Source of the DNA: Candidatus Omnitrophota bacterium
GTDB taxonomy: Bacteria; Omnitrophota; Gorgyraeia; Gygaellales; JAHJCI01
Direction of reading: 5' to 3'
Assembly (NCBI GenBank): GCA_018813085.1
Contig: JAHJCI010000078.1
Coordinates: forward strand, 1 to 16,249
Length of the DNA stretch: 16,249 nucleotides
Part shown: positions 14,940 through 16,249 of the stretch, piece by piece
Layout: each line of letters opens with the position of its first letter
How positions within the stretch are numbered: position 1 is the first letter of the stretch
The notes under the pieces: model-generated
Told to the model about the DNA's origin: nothing
Seen by the model: the letters and a program-made list of their open reading frames with translations, nothing else
Databases searched by the model: none
Translations under genes and position numbers: made by a program

Positions 14940-15718
14940 TTGAAATAAAAATCAGGGAGTATGGGCCGGTTGTTCACGTTAAAATGGAAAGTGACAGCAT
15001 TAAGCCGGGGGAGCGTCTTATCTTAGAGCAGGACCGCGGCCTTGATTACGCTTGCGTGATTGCTATTTTGGATTCTTCGCCTCAGCCTGGGGAGGTAAAA
15101 TCTTCAAGAAAGGTCCTTAGGCGCGCAAGCGATGCTGATTTAAGGCAGATTGAAAATAATAAAAAAAGGGCAAAAGAGGCGTTGAATACCTGTGTATCTA
15201 AGATAAAGGAGCATAAACTTTCGATGAAACTGGTGGGCGCTGAGTTTTCCTTTGATGCCAGTAAAATAATATTTTATTTTACTGCCGAGGGAAGAGTAGA
15301 TTTTCGCAACCTGGTAAAGGATTTAGCGAAGATTTTTAAAGTAAGGATCGAACTAAAACAGATAGGCGTCAGGGATGAAGCTAAGTTATTCGGCGGAATC
15401 GGCCCCTGCGGACGCAGGCTTTGCTGTGCGGCATTTCTTAAAAACTTTGAGCCGGTAAGCATTAAAATGGCCAAAGAAGAAGGCCTGCCTCTTAATCCCC
15501 CGAAGATTTCTGGAATTTGCGGAAGGTTAATGTGCTGCCTTAGTTATGAATATGAGGTTTATAAGACTCTTTCCCGCGGTCTTCCTCGCCAGGGCGAGAA
15601 GCTGCATACTCCTCAAGGTAAGGGGAAAGTAATCTCGGTTGATATTTTTAAGAGGATAGCAGTAGTTGAGCTGGAAGACGGCAAGCAGATAGAAGTGAAT
15701 TATAAACATGAAAAATAA
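14927..15718 (+). CDS. ricT: PSP1-domain protein RicT (YaaT), predicted iron-sulfur RNA-maturation factor
   Basis: A 263-residue protein with the PSP1 C-terminal domain at about 62-150. Two cysteine clusters follow: CGRRLCC at 161-167 and CGRLMCC at 198-204. In Bacillus, RicT forms the Y-complex with RicA and RicF, carries a [4Fe-4S] cluster through such cysteines, and helps RNase Y mature mRNAs; it also affects development. All these cysteines are kept here, so cluster binding is likely. The C-terminal part, about 214-258, looks like a small beta barrel (GKVISVDIFKRIAVVELEDG). ricA and ricF are not in the window. It overlaps holB by 13 bases and metG by 11, the same neighbours as in Bacillus (holB-yaaT). 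Confidence 0.9.
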   Translation: MEKIIEIKIREYGPVVHVKMESDSIKPGERLILEQDRGLDYACVIAILDSSPQPGEVKSSRKVLRRASDADLRQIENNKKRAKEALNTCVSKIKEHKLSMKLVGAEFSFDASKIIFYFTAEGRVDFRNLVKDLAKIFKVRIELKQIGVRDEAKLFGGIGPCGRRLCCAAFLKNFEPVSIKMAKEEGLPLNPPKISGICGRLMCCLSYEYEVYKTLSRGLPRQGEKLHTPQGKGKVISVDIFKRIAVVELEDGKQIEVNYKHEK

Positions 15719-16249
15719 ATTTTATATTACTACACCCTTATATTATGTAAATGCCTCGCCTCATATCGGTCATTCTTATACTAATATTGCCGCTGATACG
15801 TTAGCCCGGTATAGACGCAAGGATTTAGGCGATGAGAATGTCTGGTTTTTGACGGGCACTGATGAGCACGGACAGAAAATACAAAAGGCGGCTGAAGAGG
15901 CAGGGCTAAAACCAGAAGAATTTTGTGATAAGATGGTTTTGCAGTTTAAAAATCTCTGGTCGAGCCTTAATGTTTCCTATAATGATTTTATCCGTACTAC
16001 CGAAGTCAGGCATGTTAGGGCTGTTCAGGGAGTTTTAGATATACTCTATAAAAAAGGCGATATCTACAAGGAGAAGTATGAAGGCTGGTATTGTACTCCT
16101 TGCGAGACGTTTTGGTTAGAAATTCAGGCTATAGATCACATTTGCCCGGATTGCAGGAGCCCACTGGAAAAGATTGTAGAAGAGAATTACTTTTTTAAGC
16201 TCTCAAAATACCAAGATTGGCTGATTGGATATATAAATAATCCCGATAA
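15708..16249 (+). CDS. metG: Methionyl-tRNA synthetase, 3'-truncated by window edge
   Basis: The first 180 residues of MetRS, which charges tRNA-Met. The frame is open to the last base and continues beyond the window. The class I HIGH motif is HIGH at 19-22 (ASPHIGHSYTNIAAD), GTDEHGQKIQKAA starts at 50, and the zinc knuckle has C129/C132 and C146/C149 (CTPCETFW, CPDC). A single four-cysteine knuckle and GTDEHG match the bacterial MetG forms with one zinc. The KMSKS motif and anticodon domain lie outside. The ATG overlaps the ricT stop by 11 bases and has no clear Shine-Dalgarno site, so coupling to ricT is likely. Confidence 0.95.
   Translation, partial: MKNKFYITTPLYYVNASPHIGHSYTNIAADTLARYRRKDLGDENVWFLTGTDEHGQKIQKAAEEAGLKPEEFCDKMVLQFKNLWSSLNVSYNDFIRTTEVRHVRAVQGVLDILYKKGDIYKEKYEGWYCTPCETFWLEIQAIDHICPDCRSPLEKIVEENYFFKLSKYQDWLIGYINNPD

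Noticed and set aside
1..16249. CRISPR arrays, prophage, insertion sequences or a novel defence system
   Set aside because: No regular repeat-spacer units, integrase, transposase or toxin-antitoxin-like pair is visible; nearly all the window is recognised housekeeping genes.

Overview
The window reads as chromosomal housekeeping DNA of a diderm (outer-membrane) bacterium, with every recognisable gene on the + strand. The protein families look like those of an uncultivated PVC-side lineage such as Omnitrophota. That placement is an inference from memory of family flavour and gene order, not something computed here. An MlaEFD lipid transporter argues for an outer membrane, while McsA/McsB/ClpC, RadA, a PIN-TRAM protein and RicT are best known from Bacillota.

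Layout. (1) 1-737: 3' part of a branched-chain aminotransferase gene. (2) 738-834: a spacer with two perfect hairpins. (3) 835-4831: mcsA-mcsB-clpC, the protein-arginine phosphorylation and AAA+ unfoldase module. (4) 4842-7087: mlaE-mlaF-mlaD, joined to clpC with a 10-bp gap and probably co-transcribed. (5) 7088-7228: a spacer with two mutually exclusive hairpins. (6) 7229-9598: radA and a membrane-anchored PIN-TRAM gene. (7) 9599-9751: an AT-rich spacer full of inverted repeats. (8) 9752-11659: ispD, ispF and cysE; cysE is split by an apparent -1 frameshift at a run of seven T. (9) 11660-11918: a non-coding, hairpin-rich spacer. (10) 11919-16249: cysS, tmk, holB, ricT and the 5' part of metG, of which tmk through metG overlap end to start.

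How it fits together. The order mcsA-mcsB-clpC-radA-(PIN-TRAM)-ispD-ispF-cysE-cysS matches the Bacillus subtilis order ctsR-mcsA-mcsB-clpC-radA-disA-yacL-ispD-ispF-gltX-cysE-cysS, and tmk-holB-ricT-metG matches the tmk...holB-yaaT...metS region. Here ctsR, disA and gltX are missing from their usual places, mlaEFD sits between clpC and radA, and the two Bacillus blocks are joined directly. McsA activates McsB, McsB marks proteins with phosphoarginine, and ClpC unfolds the marked proteins for ClpP, whose gene is not in the window. RadA, HolB and Tmk serve DNA repair and replication; IspD and IspF serve isoprenoid synthesis; CysE and CysS supply and use cysteine.

No phage, transposase, CRISPR array, tRNA or rRNA was seen. 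The observations most worth checking are the cysE frameshift at a T TTT TTT heptamer, the palindrome in front of the mcsA operon with no ctsR in view, the insertion of mlaEFD into an old conserved gene block, and the structured spacers that may be dispersed repeats.
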